DNA from: Hepsetus odoe
Taxonomy: Eukaryota; Chordata; Actinopteri; Characiformes; Hepsetidae
Reading direction: 5' to 3'
DNA length: 64,000 bases
Assembly (NCBI GenBank): GCA_017165825.1
Contig: CM029368.1
Span: 3,083,030-3,147,029 of the forward strand
Under the pieces are notes generated by a model. It made no database searches. It saw only the letters and a program-made list of their open reading frames with translations, and had not been told where the DNA came from. Of this stretch, positions 50,399 to 64,000 are shown piece by piece. Positions within the stretch are counted from its first letter, which is position 1, and each line of letters starts with the position of its first letter. Position numbers and translations under genes: made by a program.

Positions 50399-53300
50399 GG
50401 TGTAGCTGGTTGTCATGAGCCAGTTTGCTTGCAAATAATGCACTGCAAAGCTGTGAGAAGGAGCACTTACTGCGCCTCCACCCACTAACCTCCACACATG
50501 CCTATATCTTTTTTCTTTTTTGTTTAACCTTTGCACTAAAAGTATTGTTTGACCAGAAATAATTTTAAATGCCTCATATCATTAACTACAACAGAGCTCA
50601 GAGTGGGAAACTTTAGAATAGTTGAAGTTTCCATAACTTCATTGGTAAACAGACAGCCAGTCATCGTTTTTGTTGAGAGAAGCGTTTCAGACGGCGTTTG
50701 TTTCTGTAACCGTGACCGTCCTGGATTAGCAATGCACCCGATGCCAGGCACCCAGCTTAAAGGCGGCGGGTGGTGCACCCAGCGGAGGAGCGTGGCGCCA
50801 GGCCTGCCGAGCTGCCTGATTCCCTGAGATACAACGCTCATGAATAATACAATCGCTGGGGTAGTGCAGGTGCTTGCCGCCAATCTCCAGCAATTCATTT
50901 CAATGAAGAGCAGAGCCAGATTGATTTACCTCTGAGTGGAGAGAAGGGAAGAGAGAACGAGGGAGGGAGGGGTGGGGCAGTTGTTCAGTTTCCGAGCAAC
51001 TATTAAGCTGTATTTTTATCTTTCTCTTTTATTTCTTTTTACAGTTCATTTTCTTTCTCCTTTATCTTCCTCTGGTGTGTGTGTGTGTGTGTGTATGTCT
51101 CTTCTCTCTCTCTCTCGCCCCAGCTCTCTGCCTACAGCGCCTCTTTGCTCTTCCCAAGCTTTCTGGATGGGAAATCCTCCTTGTGTCCATTAAAGGACTG
51201 CTCTCTGGTCTCATTTAATCACATAATCGTCTCTTGAGGCTACTGCACAACCTTGACATTAAAGACTAGCCAAAGTATTGTTTCTCCCACATTTGTAAGG
51301 CATGTTCATGTAACATGGTGAGTTATTATACAGTAGCGAAAAAACTAATTTTGTACAGCAGGATGTGTACTGACCAAAGTTGTTTGGAAATCAAACACAT
51401 GCTACTACTCAGTTTTTCTGTTTAAGGGTCAGTCCCACATCTTTAGTAAGCATCAATGTGTTGGAAGATCATTGCTATTTTTTGATGCTCAGGTATTCTG
51501 AGTGTCCGCTGCAGGATTATGTAATCGCCTCTACTACACCTGAGTCCAAAGGCTGAGGGGAGGAGCTGGTGCCACAGTAAACAGGCAGCCTTGTGAGTTT
51601 GAGGTAGAGGATTTTAAAGCTGTAATCTGAAGAAGTAAGTCCATCCTCAATATGAGAGGTTATTTGGAGCTAAATCTAATGTTTAATGCATTGCTGTGCA
51701 ATGATTTGTAAAAAAAAAAGAAGTTACAGTGCGTCTTTCATGGCCCATGATGGTGTGAGGCCACTACACTGTTCTCTACACTCAGGTCTGTCTGTTCGAG
51801 CACATCTGTGTAACTGAACAGGAGTGAATGGAAGTGTCCCCACTGGGGAAACAGGGCCTACAATGAACAGGGCTGCTGCTGCCAGCCCTCAGGAAAATCT
51901 GCTTTACTGTCAGCTCACGTCCTCACACTCGCAAGCGCACACACTCGCACCGACACACACCTCCTGGCCTTCTTCCAATTGGCAGGCTCTGGCACGGAGG
52001 TAACAAGTTACTCTAACCTTGGTCAATTACACAGAGACACAGTGCTGGTGGGGAGGGAGGGGTGTGTGGGGTGAAAAGCGGGTGAGAAGGATAGGTCAGG
52101 GTCATGGAAAAGCACATGTTACACGCACACGCACACACCAAACACCTTCTTTACTCCAGATGAAGAAGCATACTTAAGGTAATGCTGAACAAAAACACCT
52201 GCTTGTATCTGTCTTGTTCTGTCTCTCACGACTGGCGCTGGTGGGGGCAGAGAGAAAACACACATGCACGCACTACACGCACATTTGGATACACTGAGCT
52301 GGAGTGCAGATTCAGTTCCTGTTTAAATGACCTGCATAGATCTGGGGAATACACACACAAACGTCAAAGGTGTCTGTTTGAAGTGTTTTATGCTTAAAAA
52401 GAGCTGTTGCGTATAAGAGGATCTGTGTCATGACACCAAATAAATACTCTCTGTACCTCTCTCTTTACCTTAGGGAAGTCCGTAACTGCCTGTCTGTCTA
52501 TCCTAAATATAATATGCGCTCTACATAAAAGTAAACTTCTGTTTATTGACTACATTTTGACCCCTGTTCTTCCTCGTGTTAGAGTAAATAATACATTTAT
52601 TTAAGCAGAATATCAGTTGATGAAAGCATAGAGTAACAGAAATCATCTGTTCCCTTTCTTTCTTTCTATCCTTCAGCCTCTCTCTCTCTCCTCCCTCCTT
52701 ACTTCAGTTTAATGTGTAAGTACATCTTGGTGGGTTTGAAGGAGGATAAGGTTCATGCGCATGTGTTTAGTGTCATTGTTTCAAGCAGTGTGTGTGTGTG
52801 TAAGGCTGTTTCAGCTAATTCTGGAGAAACGTGACAGCATGATTTTCGAAATCCTCCATACTGATTACACTAATTTTACTTTCAGCTTTGTTCCTCTCTT
52901 CGGCGACTGCGTGCAGCCGTGCTGCTGAAACCCTGCCGCGTTTATTTATTAAAGACTGATACAGCATGTGTGGGGGAAACTGTCAACTCCAATAGAGAAA
53001 GATCATGAGAGAGAGAGTAGGAGAGAAAAAGAGAGACATCTTAGACTGGAGGAAGAGGGAAAGGAGTGAATGTGTGATGGTGCTGTGAATGATTCACAGA
53101 AAGCACTCATGGTTTCTTGTGATTTCTTCACCGTTTGAGTCTCATAAGAGGTGAATGAACTCTTTTTTAATTGTTTAATGTAAAATTAAACTCAACCAAA
53201 TCTGTAGAAGGCAGGATGGGAATGTAATTTAGTGCATGTAACTAAATATGGTGAAGTATTATAGTACTAAAGTTACAGTGATTGCTCTCCACTACTAAAG

Positions 53301-53440
53301 GTTAACTCAACCGCAGTAGGTCTGCATACCACCTACTATTAACGGCTTGCAAGCTCTCAGACCACACACACACACACATACACACACACACCTCATATAT
53401 AAAACTACCTCACACTTCCATCGGCTAAACTACAGCAGGC

Positions 53441-53450
53441 TTCTCTCTCT

Positions 53451-53486
<36 letters not shown>

Positions 53487-53489
53487 CCT

Positions 53490-53548
<59 letters not shown>
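53441..53548. repeat. Long (CT)n polypyrimidine tract
   Basis: About 108 nt of CT repeat with a ctccctcctccc interruption in the middle. It follows an imperfect AC run at 53365-53392. Confidence 0.97.
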
Positions 53549-53550
<2 letters not shown>

Positions 53551-53931
53551 TGAGATGGAGAATGTGTGCACTGCACCTTTGCATTGGATTCTCTCCTGTG
53601 GGTAGTGCGGGCTGCTGATCATAACGGGAAAGATTAGTTCAGTTTGTGACACATTCTCATTTTAAAGCCTGAACCCTCTCCTCTCCTACTATTTTACACC
53701 ATACTGACATGTTTAACGCTATACACTGCACTGCACTAATGTAGCTGATAAGTACCTGAAAACTTTCACCTTTTCAATGCTTTAAAATTAATTTTGTGAG
53801 TTTCATAAACTTCATTAAAAAAACCTCTTACCTGACTTAGGGTAAGGGATGGATATGTAAATTAGATTTTGTTCAAAATGTTAAAATACGCCTGAACAGT
53901 TCTACCTACTAGCAAGCTAAATGACATGTAA

Positions 53932-54095
53932 AATAACAGGATTAATAATAGGTTTGCTTACAGGTTTAATAACGGGATTAATAAGATGACTTCTTATCAA
54001 GTTACAAAAAGAGGATTAATAGGTTTTCCCACTAAAAGGTTTAATACAAGGTTTACTTACGAACAAGTTTAATAACAGGATTAATAACAGGTTTA
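53932..54095 (+). repeat. Decayed tandem repeat of ggattaata / ggtttaata units
   Basis: About eleven copies of aggattaata or aggttta(ata), often joined by aca or aca-like spacers, lie within 164 nt. The two unit types alternate irregularly. It looks like an old minisatellite. I do not recognise a named family. Confidence 0.7.
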
Positions 54096-56077
54096 TGTGC
54101 TTCACTGCATGGAAACAGCATTTTCTGATGTACATAGATTGTCCTAGAAAGATATCCTTGGAAACCGGTGTGTTTATGGCTGTGTTTTTGTTCTTTCATT
54201 GTTTGAAGTGTACAAAAGCTTGTGCACTCCCAGCTGCAGGATTACAACACACACACCCTCAAACTCCATATTAACAGCAGCTCACGACCCCGGCAGGAGG
54301 GCATTTGAGACCGCTGCAGTCTCAGGAATTCATAACAGCACTTGAGCTCAACAGCTGATTGTGGTTTTGAGCGGCTGTGCAGGAAATTGTTGCGTTTAGT
54401 TTTGGTCTGTTTTAATGCTGCACTGGCTTTGTGTGTCACGTTACTTGCAAACCAGAAAGGCCTGAAAGTCCACCTAAAGATAGAAGACCAGAGAAAAGGA
54501 GCACTATTGAAAAATGAACAGTGAGTCTGGCCTGTGCTTCATTTAGTGGTTCTGCAGAGCAGGTGATTGATTGATCTTTGTTTTTAATAAACCACAGTGA
54601 GTTTTAATCAAGAGTGTTCTGGATTACAGCAGAGCAAATCCTGCCAAAGTGAGACAGGTTTGAGCTTTTGCAGACCCTGCCATCACTCACAGGGGCTGCC
54701 ATCACCCAGGACAGGGTTTGGAGGGATCGACGTGGTGTAAACCCCATCTTGTAGAAAACGGAACATGATGGAAACACTTTTACGATTTCACTTGTTTGTA
54801 CAAACTTTGGTTCACAGGTTCGATTCATTTGCTGTATCATTGCCATTTTCCTTTTTTTTTTTCTCAGTATGTTAAATTTTGTGACTAAACATTCATTCTG
54901 TAAAAAAATTCACCTCATTACTTTGGCTACTTCACTGAATGACCAAGGGAAGAAAAAGACGTGTCAGTTTTCATGTCATAATTCAACTGAATTCACAAAA
55001 TTTTATAATACAAGCTTTCAGGCTTTTCTGAATATTAAAATTCGTAGTGTGGTCCCCCCAATACTTTTTCATACATTTCATGTCTTCTTTACACATTTGT
55101 TGTCAAACACCGCTCTAACCTGCCTTTTTATTATTAGCCTTGGTTTGAAAAATGCTTAATGGAATGAATGTGTAACAGTCCAGAAGGGGGAGCTCTCACT
55201 GGTTTTCTTGTAATTAAAAAGCAAAGATGAACCAGCTTCATGAACTTCACATCTTTTGTCACCCCTTGTTCAGGAATACAACAGCAGTAAAACCATTACC
55301 AATCCTTCTGCTGACTGTGACAAGATGCTAGAAGACTAGAGGCTCCATTCATCTTCTGGAAAAAAAATCAGGCGTTTCCACCCAGTTCTTTGTCAGATCC
55401 ATGTCACACTGCAGATCTGAATTCAGTGTTCCTTATCGTTTTTAAAGCGAAAGTGACCTTCCTTGTGAAGACACACCACAGCTCAAAAATGAGTGATGTG
55501 AATGAAACGTGTGAGTTAGGTCCTGATGTCCAGACAGGTAGACCTGATCTGACCGTTTTAATGGTGGGGGAATGACTGCAGTCTGACTCTGACGATCGCT
55601 CTGAGTGAACGGTTGCAGACAGACGGACGTGGTCTCTTTTCAAAGAGACCTCATAGTTTGCGCTATCCGCAGGGGTGTGTGTGTGGACATTCCATCACAA
55701 TGAGGTTGAGGTGTAATGAGGTGGGCCCACTGGCCTCATGTACCCGTTAACATCCTTCTCCCTTGGTCTCTTCTTTTTCTCTTTTTTCAATCCCCCAAAC
55801 CCAGCCACCATCGTTCTTTCTCACTCTTCTTTCTGTAATGCAAAAAAGACACTTCGCATCATTGATGAGTTTAAACTCTAGCTGTCAGACTGCAGTCCCC
55901 CATCCATTAATGTGATCAGATTGCCTGTGAGGTTTGCGTGTGTGAGGTCTTAACCATGAACGTTAGAAACTCGTCCAGTTATGTCCTAAATGTCTCTCCT
56001 CCAGGCAGTTTCCAGACAATCCGTTCTTCTTAGTTAATGTTGGAGTGCTTGGATTAGTTCAGTAAAGTGCATCAACA

Positions 56078-56080
<3 letters not shown>

Positions 56081-56137
<57 letters not shown>
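56081..56137. repeat. (GT)n microsatellite
   Basis: 57 nt of pure GT running into gcgcatgc. Confidence 0.96.
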
Positions 56138-56140
<3 letters not shown>

Positions 56141-58976
56141 ATGCTTTTGGTGTTCATCATATTTAAAAATAAATAAATAAATACATATCCTCAACAAGAT
56201 ACAGTGACCCAGTTTTTTCCTGTCTCTAAAAACACTATAAAGCAGTCTGGAGTTTGTAAAAGGTTCTCTATATAAATCTCCCCTCCATTATCTTCATCCT
56301 CCCATTTTTTTTATTTATATTTTTTGTCATCTTCCTCATAATTGTCATTCTCTTCTTCATATTTGCTTATCTTTTATTCCTTTTTTTCCCCCATGTTCAT
56401 AATCTCCCCTTTTCTTTCCTGCCTTCACCGTCCTTTTCTTCATCCGTTTTCTTTCATCTTTAAATTTGTTGCTGTTTCTTTCCTTCATTACACATCTCCC
56501 TTTAGACCATCCCTCGCTCCACTTTATCTCTGGGTGAGCACGGCGTTGCATCTGGAGCGCACGTGTGCTTTAAAGACGAGGAATCCCTCTTGCTCTTAAA
56601 AAAAAAAATAAAGCTCTCGCTCACTTGTTTTTCTCTCTCTTTTGCGTTCTCTTTTTGTCTTTTCAGGCATCGGGCACGTGTGTGTGTGTGTGTGTGTTAG
56701 TGTTGTTCTGACATTGTTCTAACAAATTTCGGTGTGTTAAGTGAGGTCTCTTGGCTTGCGCAGAGTCAGTTTTCTCCACTGATGAATTCCAGACGATCAG
56801 CAGCGCCGCTATATTTAACCCACTTGTGCGAATGCGGAGCAATAACCCCCCCCATCTCTCTCTCTCTCTCTCTCACCCTGATAATGAGTCCCTTCTTGTT
56901 GTGTGATTTTTGTTTTTTTCCTCCTCCAGTAATAATATGAATTTTCTCAGTGTTTTTTGTTATTTTTCTGAAGCCTCTGTGTTTAAATGTCTCTCTATTA
57001 GCTTCTGCTTAATGGGGGAAAAGCTTGTTAATGTTTGTTGTTTTAAACCACACACACGCAGCTCCTTTCATCTGTTCAGTGTTGTTATTGATTTCAGGAG
57101 TACTCACAAACGGCATGGTGTGTGCGCGCGCGCTTGTGAGGATTTGTTTATTGTTTTTATTTTGTGCACACCTGCTGTGGTTACAGAATCTGAATCTCAG
57201 CCCCAGTTATTGTCAGCAGTAACAAAAACCTGTGTTTCAGCTGTAGTTCTCCCTCAAACCTCACTGAATCACCAGCTGACGTTTTGCAGAAAGAGCACAT
57301 TCTAATCCGTCCACTCCACATTAGTTTTTGTGAACAAAATGAAATATTTCATAATGGTTTGAAGTGTGTACGCACTAGGCTTTGTCATATATGATCAATG
57401 AGCTCAGTGTTTGATAAAGATCGACTGGTTGCTTGGCAGAATAATGCTCACGTTTAAAGAAAACAGAAAACAGCATGTAAACTGAGTGTAAATATGAGGG
57501 CTGACACTAATATTCACTGTATATATAAAAAAATCTGCCAACCTTATATCTACATTAAAAATGTTCAAATGGACACTAATCCAACTGGGTTGGTTTTATG
57601 GGAACGTATAATTTTAAACTTGTTTCTGTAATGTTAGAAAAGAAGAGCTTTGTTCTAAAATGTTTCAGTGTTACTGGCAGGTCTCTGTGACACATTTATG
57701 TGATGAATGTTGTTAATAGAGCATGTGTTCTGCATTATACACCAGCTTTTATTTTCTACCCCTGTACCCACAGAGAGTAAAATTGTTACATGGAATATAA
57801 TTTTAACCCAATAGCCCAGCATCATACCAGTAAACTCAAACATCATATTAAAATATTATCCAGTTCTGAACATCTGTACATTTCTAAAAGCCAATGTGTC
57901 GATATGAATGATGCCCTGTAATATAACTGGTATTAAAGGTTATTACCTTTTAAAGGAATCATATTAAGTAACGACATTCAATTCCATCCAGGACCATCCA
58001 GTTCAGTTGTCTGAATGACTCTTTAAAAATCCAAAAGGCTTCGATCGGTGCCGTCTTTATGCTTTATAGAGGAACATTACATTCTCCACCAATCGGGAAC
58101 CGGTTTGCTGACTGAGTTTGATTTTTCTTTTAGTCTAAAACTAATGCATAAGCATTTAGGACTTTTTCTTTCGTAGAGTCACTGTTTCTAAGAAAAGAGC
58201 CCGGCAGCTCCTTTATCTATCAGCAGGAGGAAGCAGCATGAAAGCGCTACAGTGCAGTAGTGACCGGTCTATTCTGACTACATAATATAAATATAAACGG
58301 ATTAGATTCTGCTTACTGAAAACCTTGGTGGGACCCACAAAGCAGAGGTTTTAATCCTCCATGTGGAGAATATTTACACCATAAAACCCCTCCTCATACT
58401 CTCACTGTAAGCTCTTTGGATTTTAAAACTTATTGTGTGAAATCTTGTGTTGGGGTGTGGGTCTTGGAATGCTGTTCATTTTTCTCTTAACTTCTATTAA
58501 ATTGATACTTTCTTGTAAAGATCAAAAGATTTATTTTATTTACACCACCAGAAACCAGTCTGGTTCAGGTCGTGGTCTGCAGTTGGTGTGTACATGTGTG
58601 TACATATGTGTTATTGCGGTGTTGGTATTTGTTATTAATAGTGAGGCGGCACTTCTCACTGTACACACACACACACGTGCGCGTACACACAAACACCATG
58701 GCAGTTTCTCCTGAAAGAATGGATTTGTGGGTTTGTGTAAGCAATAAAATATCTTTACATTTTTGGAGCATTCTTTCAGGTTCAAACAATGACTTTGATC
58801 ATTCTTTTAAATGTGTAGTATAGATCACAGTTGGCAAAGACTCACTCAAAGAGAGAGATGCTGAGAGAGAGAGAGAGGTTGATGGGAAGAGTGGGGTAAA
58901 TGGCTGTGTACCTGCCAGCCTGCTGCTGCATTGTGCTGTGGGGATCCTGTGACAGCATCACATGTTTTGAGGGATT

Positions 58977-58980
<4 letters not shown>

Positions 58981-59051
<71 letters not shown>
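58981..59051. repeat. Long (AC)n microsatellite
   Basis: 71 nt of pure AC. A GT run at 59171-59203 and another AC run at 59378-59438 lie within 400 bp. Confidence 0.97.
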
Positions 59052-59053
<2 letters not shown>

Positions 59054-59168
59054 GTTTGCAGTTATGACTCTCCCCCAATGAAGGACGGTGCCGTTTCACA
59101 TTAGAGCAATAATATGAAGTCAGTTACAAAACCTGCCAGTTTGTATTGATGTCTAATTTGAAATTTAC

Positions 59169-59170
<2 letters not shown>

Positions 59171-59203
<33 letters not shown>
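59171..59203. repeat. (TG)n microsatellite
   Basis: 33 nt of pure TG, complementary to the AC runs on either side. Confidence 0.96.
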
Positions 59204-59205
<2 letters not shown>

Positions 59206-59360
59206 GCATGTGCACAAGGGCCCCTAACGAGAAGTTCTGGTGGTTTCACACTCTACACTCCCAATCAGCTTCTGTCAGGTGCTGCAGGGCTGTGTGTGTG
59301 CATGCGTGCATGGGCGTACGTGCATCTGCTGGGAGATGTGAAGCTCACCTGTCAGTGTTG

Positions 59361-59438
<78 letters not shown>
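59361..59438. repeat. Compound (TC)n(AC)n microsatellite
   Basis: About 18 nt of TC leading directly into about 60 nt of AC. Confidence 0.96.
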
Positions 59439-59441
<3 letters not shown>

Positions 59442-62037
59442 TGCATGCCTTTTGTTCCTCCCAAAACCCTCCCTAATAAATTCCCCCCGTAGGAAACAAT
59501 AAAAACGCTCCAGATCCTTCTGCTTTTAATTGGACTTTTTTTTTCCCCCTCAGTTATATTTGATTTTTTTTGTCCCGTTCCTTCTTGTCTCCAGTGAGTT
59601 TCTGTCCTGTGTGTGTGCTTTTTTATATAAAGCTTAGTCCACTGTGTGTTAATGGGTCCTCAGAGAGACAAAGTCTCATTCTAACCCTTTTACCTGTAAA
59701 ATCCTGTCCAGCTCTGAGAAGCTTTGCTATGGGAAGCTGTTTCAGGTACTATGATTTGTCTCAGAGCCACAAGGGGCTACGCTGTCACCAGTCTCACCCT
59801 CAGACAGGTTACATATGTATATGGGCCGAACATCTGATGGATGTTACATGGTTTAACATGCCCTGATAGATGGTGCTATGCCAGGCTGTGTTTAATGCAG
59901 AAAGACTGACGTTGCTGTAACTGCATCAGCCTCTATATTTCTGTGCAGTACCTGCTCACAGAGATGTCCTGGAGACGCATCACCTTCAGTCTGACATCAC
60001 TGTGGTAAATATGTGTAATGTTGAGTTTGAAGGTGTTTCTCACAGTTTGTACATTAGGAATCCATGTTGTTTACTAAATGCTGCTCGGTCCATCTCGATT
60101 ATGCCTGGCTCTGAGGAGACGCAGTAGTGCTGCCTCAGCTTCATACTCAACTCGACTCGTGCTGTCAGCTCCCCTCTCCTTCAGCCATGCGATGCCCTGG
60201 CACCACTGAACTTTGATCTGTCCCTTCTGTCTGCAGAGCTGCAGAGCTCTGCAGGGTTTCTAACGTCTGCTCTGGCATTCTGGCACCCTTTCTCTGAAAG
60301 GCAGGGTGTAAATCATCGCTTTGTTTCCACATACTCCGATGTGTCCATCAGCTTTGGCTTCTTTCTTCTCACTGGAAAGTTTGAAAGACTTCACAATGAT
60401 GTCTGCTAACGAGGATGGCTGGAATCAATTAAATAACGAAGCTAACAAGCTTGTGATGCTCCTCCCTGCTCTGCTCTTCTAATCAAGGACAGATCAGCTG
60501 TGAAAAACTCTGCCAGTTACATTATCCTGAAGTATAAATACCCATTTGTGGCTCGTTCCACCCATCCGTGGCCGGTTCCCCTCTCCTTGGCTGGTGGTGC
60601 AGGTCTGTGGCCCGGTTTTTGTGTGTGTGGCTGTGAACGTGACGATTCTTTCCCCTCTTCCTCTTTCTCTTTCTCTGTGGCATTCACTCTCTTCCTCTTT
60701 CTCTATATTGCAGGTCTCTAGTTAAGATGGTGTGTTCAGTCGTCCTTTATTGTACTGCTGGTACTTTTACTATCTAGAAGTGTTACTCCTTAACTGTTAA
60801 TAGAAGATTTAGGGGGGAGAGATTTCTTTTTTAGTCAAAGGTTTAAGGCATATAAATAATATATTAAAGCCTTCATACATGTGACATTAAATCCTTTTGA
60901 ATCATCAGATCTGCTCTCTGCTGGTTTACTGGATTACTTTCAAAAAGCAGTGTGGAAGTGTGATGTATCTTGGGATGTAACACTCCTGTCAGATCAACCC
61001 TGTATCAAACTACAATGCATAAACTGCATTCAGCTTCATTTCACTGTTCAGTTCAGAACAGATATGGACCACAGTGGAGACACAGAACATTGAGTTTAAC
61101 GGTTTTATTTTTTAATCTAAGTATAAAACCCTTCTTTGACACATGATTTGATTAGTTGACAATAAAATGTTCCCAAAATCTCCAACTCCAGAATCATCAA
61201 TAGTTCAAAAGTTATCAATATCCCTGTATGCCTAATCAATACTACGTCTGTTAAATCAGGTGAGCTACTGAGCTATTACTGGAAATGTAATAAACCTAAA
61301 CTGTAATTCATTCTATTAGTACATGTAATAGATATCTAGCTCTAAACTTTCAACCATTTCAAAAGATGTCTACCACATTTTTGAAAACCATATTTTTTAC
61401 TCTCTGTTTTAATTTTGATATGCAAATGAAGTGGTAGATTATTTTCAGCATCAATATAATACCATCCTGGATTTTTCTTATTGGTCTGAATTAGATTTAT
61501 ATTAGAGTGTATAAAACAGTGTACAGTTGAGCCAGATATTATTACTTATTCTGAAAAGTGCACAGTGAAGATCTGTCTTCAGTGTTGAGTTGTTTGGAGA
61601 GGAAGTGGACATTAGAGACACTAGAGAAACTCGCTGCACCAGGTCTATGTTCTGTGTGTGTTAGCTTGATTGCTTTTTTTTCTCATTTTCTCATGTTTGA
61701 AAGCATTATGTGATGAATGGACCAGTGGAAGTGGTGTTTTGTAGTGAGTACAAATTGCAGATTCATCACAAATGAACTTTAATCATTAAAAAATAAAATA
61801 ACATTTGTGACCATCATGTTCTAGTTTTACTTTCTGTTGCAGGTTTCTTTAGTGACTAAAAGGTTTACTGTTCATAATGGACTAAGGAATAATTGGAGTA
61901 TATGTCCTTATAGCATTAGAAAAGTATTAATAGTTCCTTAAACTTATCTCAAATCCTGCTTGTAAGCTCAAAAAGATCTGCTCTGTAGACTCCGTGTTTC
62001 TGGACCCCCATTCTCAACATTTTCTGATTTCTTTTAG

Positions 62038-62173
62038 GAGGACAGTGATGGGATCCCCTGGTCAGAGGAGCGAGTGATGCGGAAGGTTCTCTATCTGTCG
62101 CTGAAGGAGTTTAAGAGCGCACAGAAACGGCAGCCGTGTGACAGTCTCAGCGATGGAGCCAAAAGCCCAAATG
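62038..62173 (+). CDS. jarid2: jarid2 coding exon 2 (45 residues plus 1 nt)
   Basis: The exon opens in phase 0 after the acceptor ttctgatttcttttag and closes in phase 1 at AATG|gtgagt. It encodes [13 protein letters not shown] near its start, KVLYLSLKEFK in the middle, and a polar end, DSLSDGAKSPN, with the next glycine codon split by intron 2. The human exon 2 peptide, as recalled, starts [20 protein letters not shown] and has the same overall length to the NG pair at its end. Conservation is near complete in the first 30 residues and weak in the last 12. The segment lies N-terminal to the ubiquitin-interacting and PRC2-contact regions of JARID2. Reading on without splicing meets a stop at about 62284, as expected for an intron. 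Confidence 0.96.
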
Positions 62174-64000
62174 GTGAGTTCGTACTTGCATCCTGCAGCC
62201 CCAACCTCTCCTGTCCTTTAGTAGATGAAATAATAGCCCTGTTAAAGAGCCCTGCTGTAGATACAACTCATCTGGAAAGACTGTGAGCAAGAGGCACTTG
62301 CTTTATTTACCGAATCAAATGAATAGCTTTCCCAAATGTGGTCAGTCAGTCCAGACATGTTTGATGTCCAAAGCTTCTTCAGTTTTTTGAGTTGTCCTTG
62401 ACAAATAATGTAATGTGTTCTTTATTGTCAGTTGTATACAACATGCCAAAGCTTAAAGTAGTCCTGTTTTTAAATCAAATTTTTTGTGTACTTTTGTTCA
62501 TATTTGTGGATAAGTGTGTCATGCGATGCTGACAATGCTGACAATCACGAGTATGTTTTTCAGAGACGTTTGTCAGTGTGATTTCAGGCAGGTGTGAGAT
62601 TGACTTAATTATGCTTTTAAATATTAGCGCAAGAGTAAAGGTCCCATTGGTGGAGACTCTCTGGGCTGAGGAGAAAAATGTTTCTAAAAAAAAGTTCTAG
62701 TTTTCACCCTGTAACGCTGTCGTACGATTAAGTTTCTGTGGATGAAGGCAGTCTGGGAACAGAGCTCTGCGGGTTCGGGAAGTTGTCTGATGTATTTTGT
62801 CTGACACCAACGCTCAGCATCCCACTACACTTCACCCAGACCTCAGAGCCAAGACATGCTGTCAGGAGAGTGAGTTTGGAGACGGAGGGGAAAAGAGTGA
62901 GCTTCGCACGAGTTTACCCAGAGAGGCAGCAGCAGGCTTTCATTACATGTGGGTTAGCCCTGTATTTATCCCACACTAGAGATGAGAGAAGTGGGAACTA
63001 AACGGTTGGATGGATGGTTTAGTGGTTAGTCTCAGCCCTAAAAGCTTTGCTCAAAGAGTTAAAGGACCTAAAATCCTATGTTTGTCTTTGTTTTCTTTGC
63101 TTAAATCCACCTACAACAATTATGTCTCTCTCATGTACCCAGAACCGTGCATTCATTTTTGAACACAACCATTTTCCAATCTCTCTGCATGCCCGAGATT
63201 AAACACTGATTTTGTGACTTGGCCTTACTTTCAGAGAGTCCTGGGAGCAAAGATCATAAATGCACACTGCAGGTGACAGGCCTGATAAACAGACATAAAT
63301 TGTATATGTATATCTGAAACATATTTTATCTCATTTCTTTAGTTTAGTTTTCTTTGGTGGAAAGGTGTGATAATGAAGCCTGGACTGAAATCCTGCAGTT
63401 TACTCTGCAAAAGAACTAGTATACATTTTTGAGACATTGCCTGGATGGCTGATATTTTTTCTGAAGTAGATGCTGGAAAAAACGACTACATTACAGCCAT
63501 TTTCTCTGACGATTTAGTTTAACTGAGAAAATTGAGTGTACTTTGTCCATAATTGTAGAGAATAACTGTAAAAATCGTTAAAATGGTGCACACGTGGATG
63601 GTGGTTGGTTTTGCAGCAATATGGACAGCAGAGCAGAACAAAAGCAACAAAAAAAAAAGCAGCAGGGAGTGTATTTTTGCACATAGACCAGAAATAAAGG
63701 AGCTGCTGGCTGTTTGCATTGAGGAGCTGTGTCCTGTTTAACGGGATTTTTTGTGGCAGGTATAAACACATGCTGTGTATAATGCGAAAATCTTATCGCT
63801 TGTGGGCGGGGTTAGGATCAGTCAGTGGTACGACAGTAATCCACGCCGTACGTGAGGTGTTAAAGCACCAATGAATGGCAGGATTCTCCACTCAGACACA
63901 GAAAGGCTGTGTTTTTGTCAGGGGATCAGTGTCAAATATAATTTTTCCTCTGTCGCAGTGGGATAAACCAGCGGTGATATAATAATGACTCTTCTGTCGA
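62174..64000 (+). other. jarid2: Start of jarid2 intron 2
   Basis: It begins with a consensus gtgagt donor and runs to the window edge. I see no further exon. The 87-codon open frame at 62738-63001 has no recognisable similarity and lacks splice sites that would join it in frame. A run of nine A's at about 63649 and short purine tracts are the only simple repeats. Confidence 0.8.

Noticed and set aside
55180..55192. CCAGAAGGGGGAG as a CTCF site
   Set aside because: It departs from the core at two important positions, and no context supports it.
62738..63001. 87-codon open frame after exon 2 as a possible further exon
   Set aside because: It shows no similarity to the JARID2 region expected next, and no acceptor/donor pair that would join in the phase 1 needed.
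63005..63060. ggtttagtggttag as the head of another tRNA-derived SINE
   Set aside because: No B box or family tail follows, so the match is too short to call.

Overview
The window is eukaryotic nuclear DNA, almost certainly from a teleost fish. The signs are an AT-leaning, non-coding background, very many long (GT)n/(AC)n and (CT)n microsatellites, tRNA-derived SINEs of the kind common in teleosts, and a vertebrate gene split by a very large intron. The SINE types would suit an otophysan fish such as a catfish or characin relative, but I cannot fix the species.

The only protein-coding gene I can support is the 5' end of jarid2 (Jumonji/ARID-domain protein 2, the PRC2 cofactor), on the + strand. 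Positions 1-6100 are non-coding 5' flank with several SINE copies, two of them abutting just upstream of the promoter. Positions about 6110-6580 are a CpG-rich promoter with three CCAAT boxes, a GC box and an RFX X-box-like palindrome. A leader of roughly 340 nt with four upstream ORFs follows. The first coding exon (6920-6964) encodes only 15 residues and ends at a gtaagt donor in phase 0. Intron 1 runs 55,073 bp to 62037. Coding exon 2 (62038-62173) encodes 45 residues plus one base of a split codon, and the rest of the window is the start of intron 2. The ARID, JmjN, JmjC and zinc-finger exons lie beyond the right edge.

Intron 1 holds no coding sequence I can defend. Open frames of 60-186 codons there are low-complexity translations of dinucleotide repeats or chance frames. 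It does contain dense microsatellites, two diverged duplications, a decayed tandem repeat, SINE copies, and several blocks that look unique, keep their CpGs and carry clustered transcription-factor motifs. The best of these is a pair of near-perfect RFX X-box palindromes 47 bp apart at 16695-16755, which echo an X-box-like site in the promoter. I found no new gene system, CRISPR array, RNA gene or intact transposon. The points most worth checking are regulatory: the uORF cascade in the leader, the RFX sites, a CTCF-like site inside a SINE, and the CpG-retaining intronic blocks.
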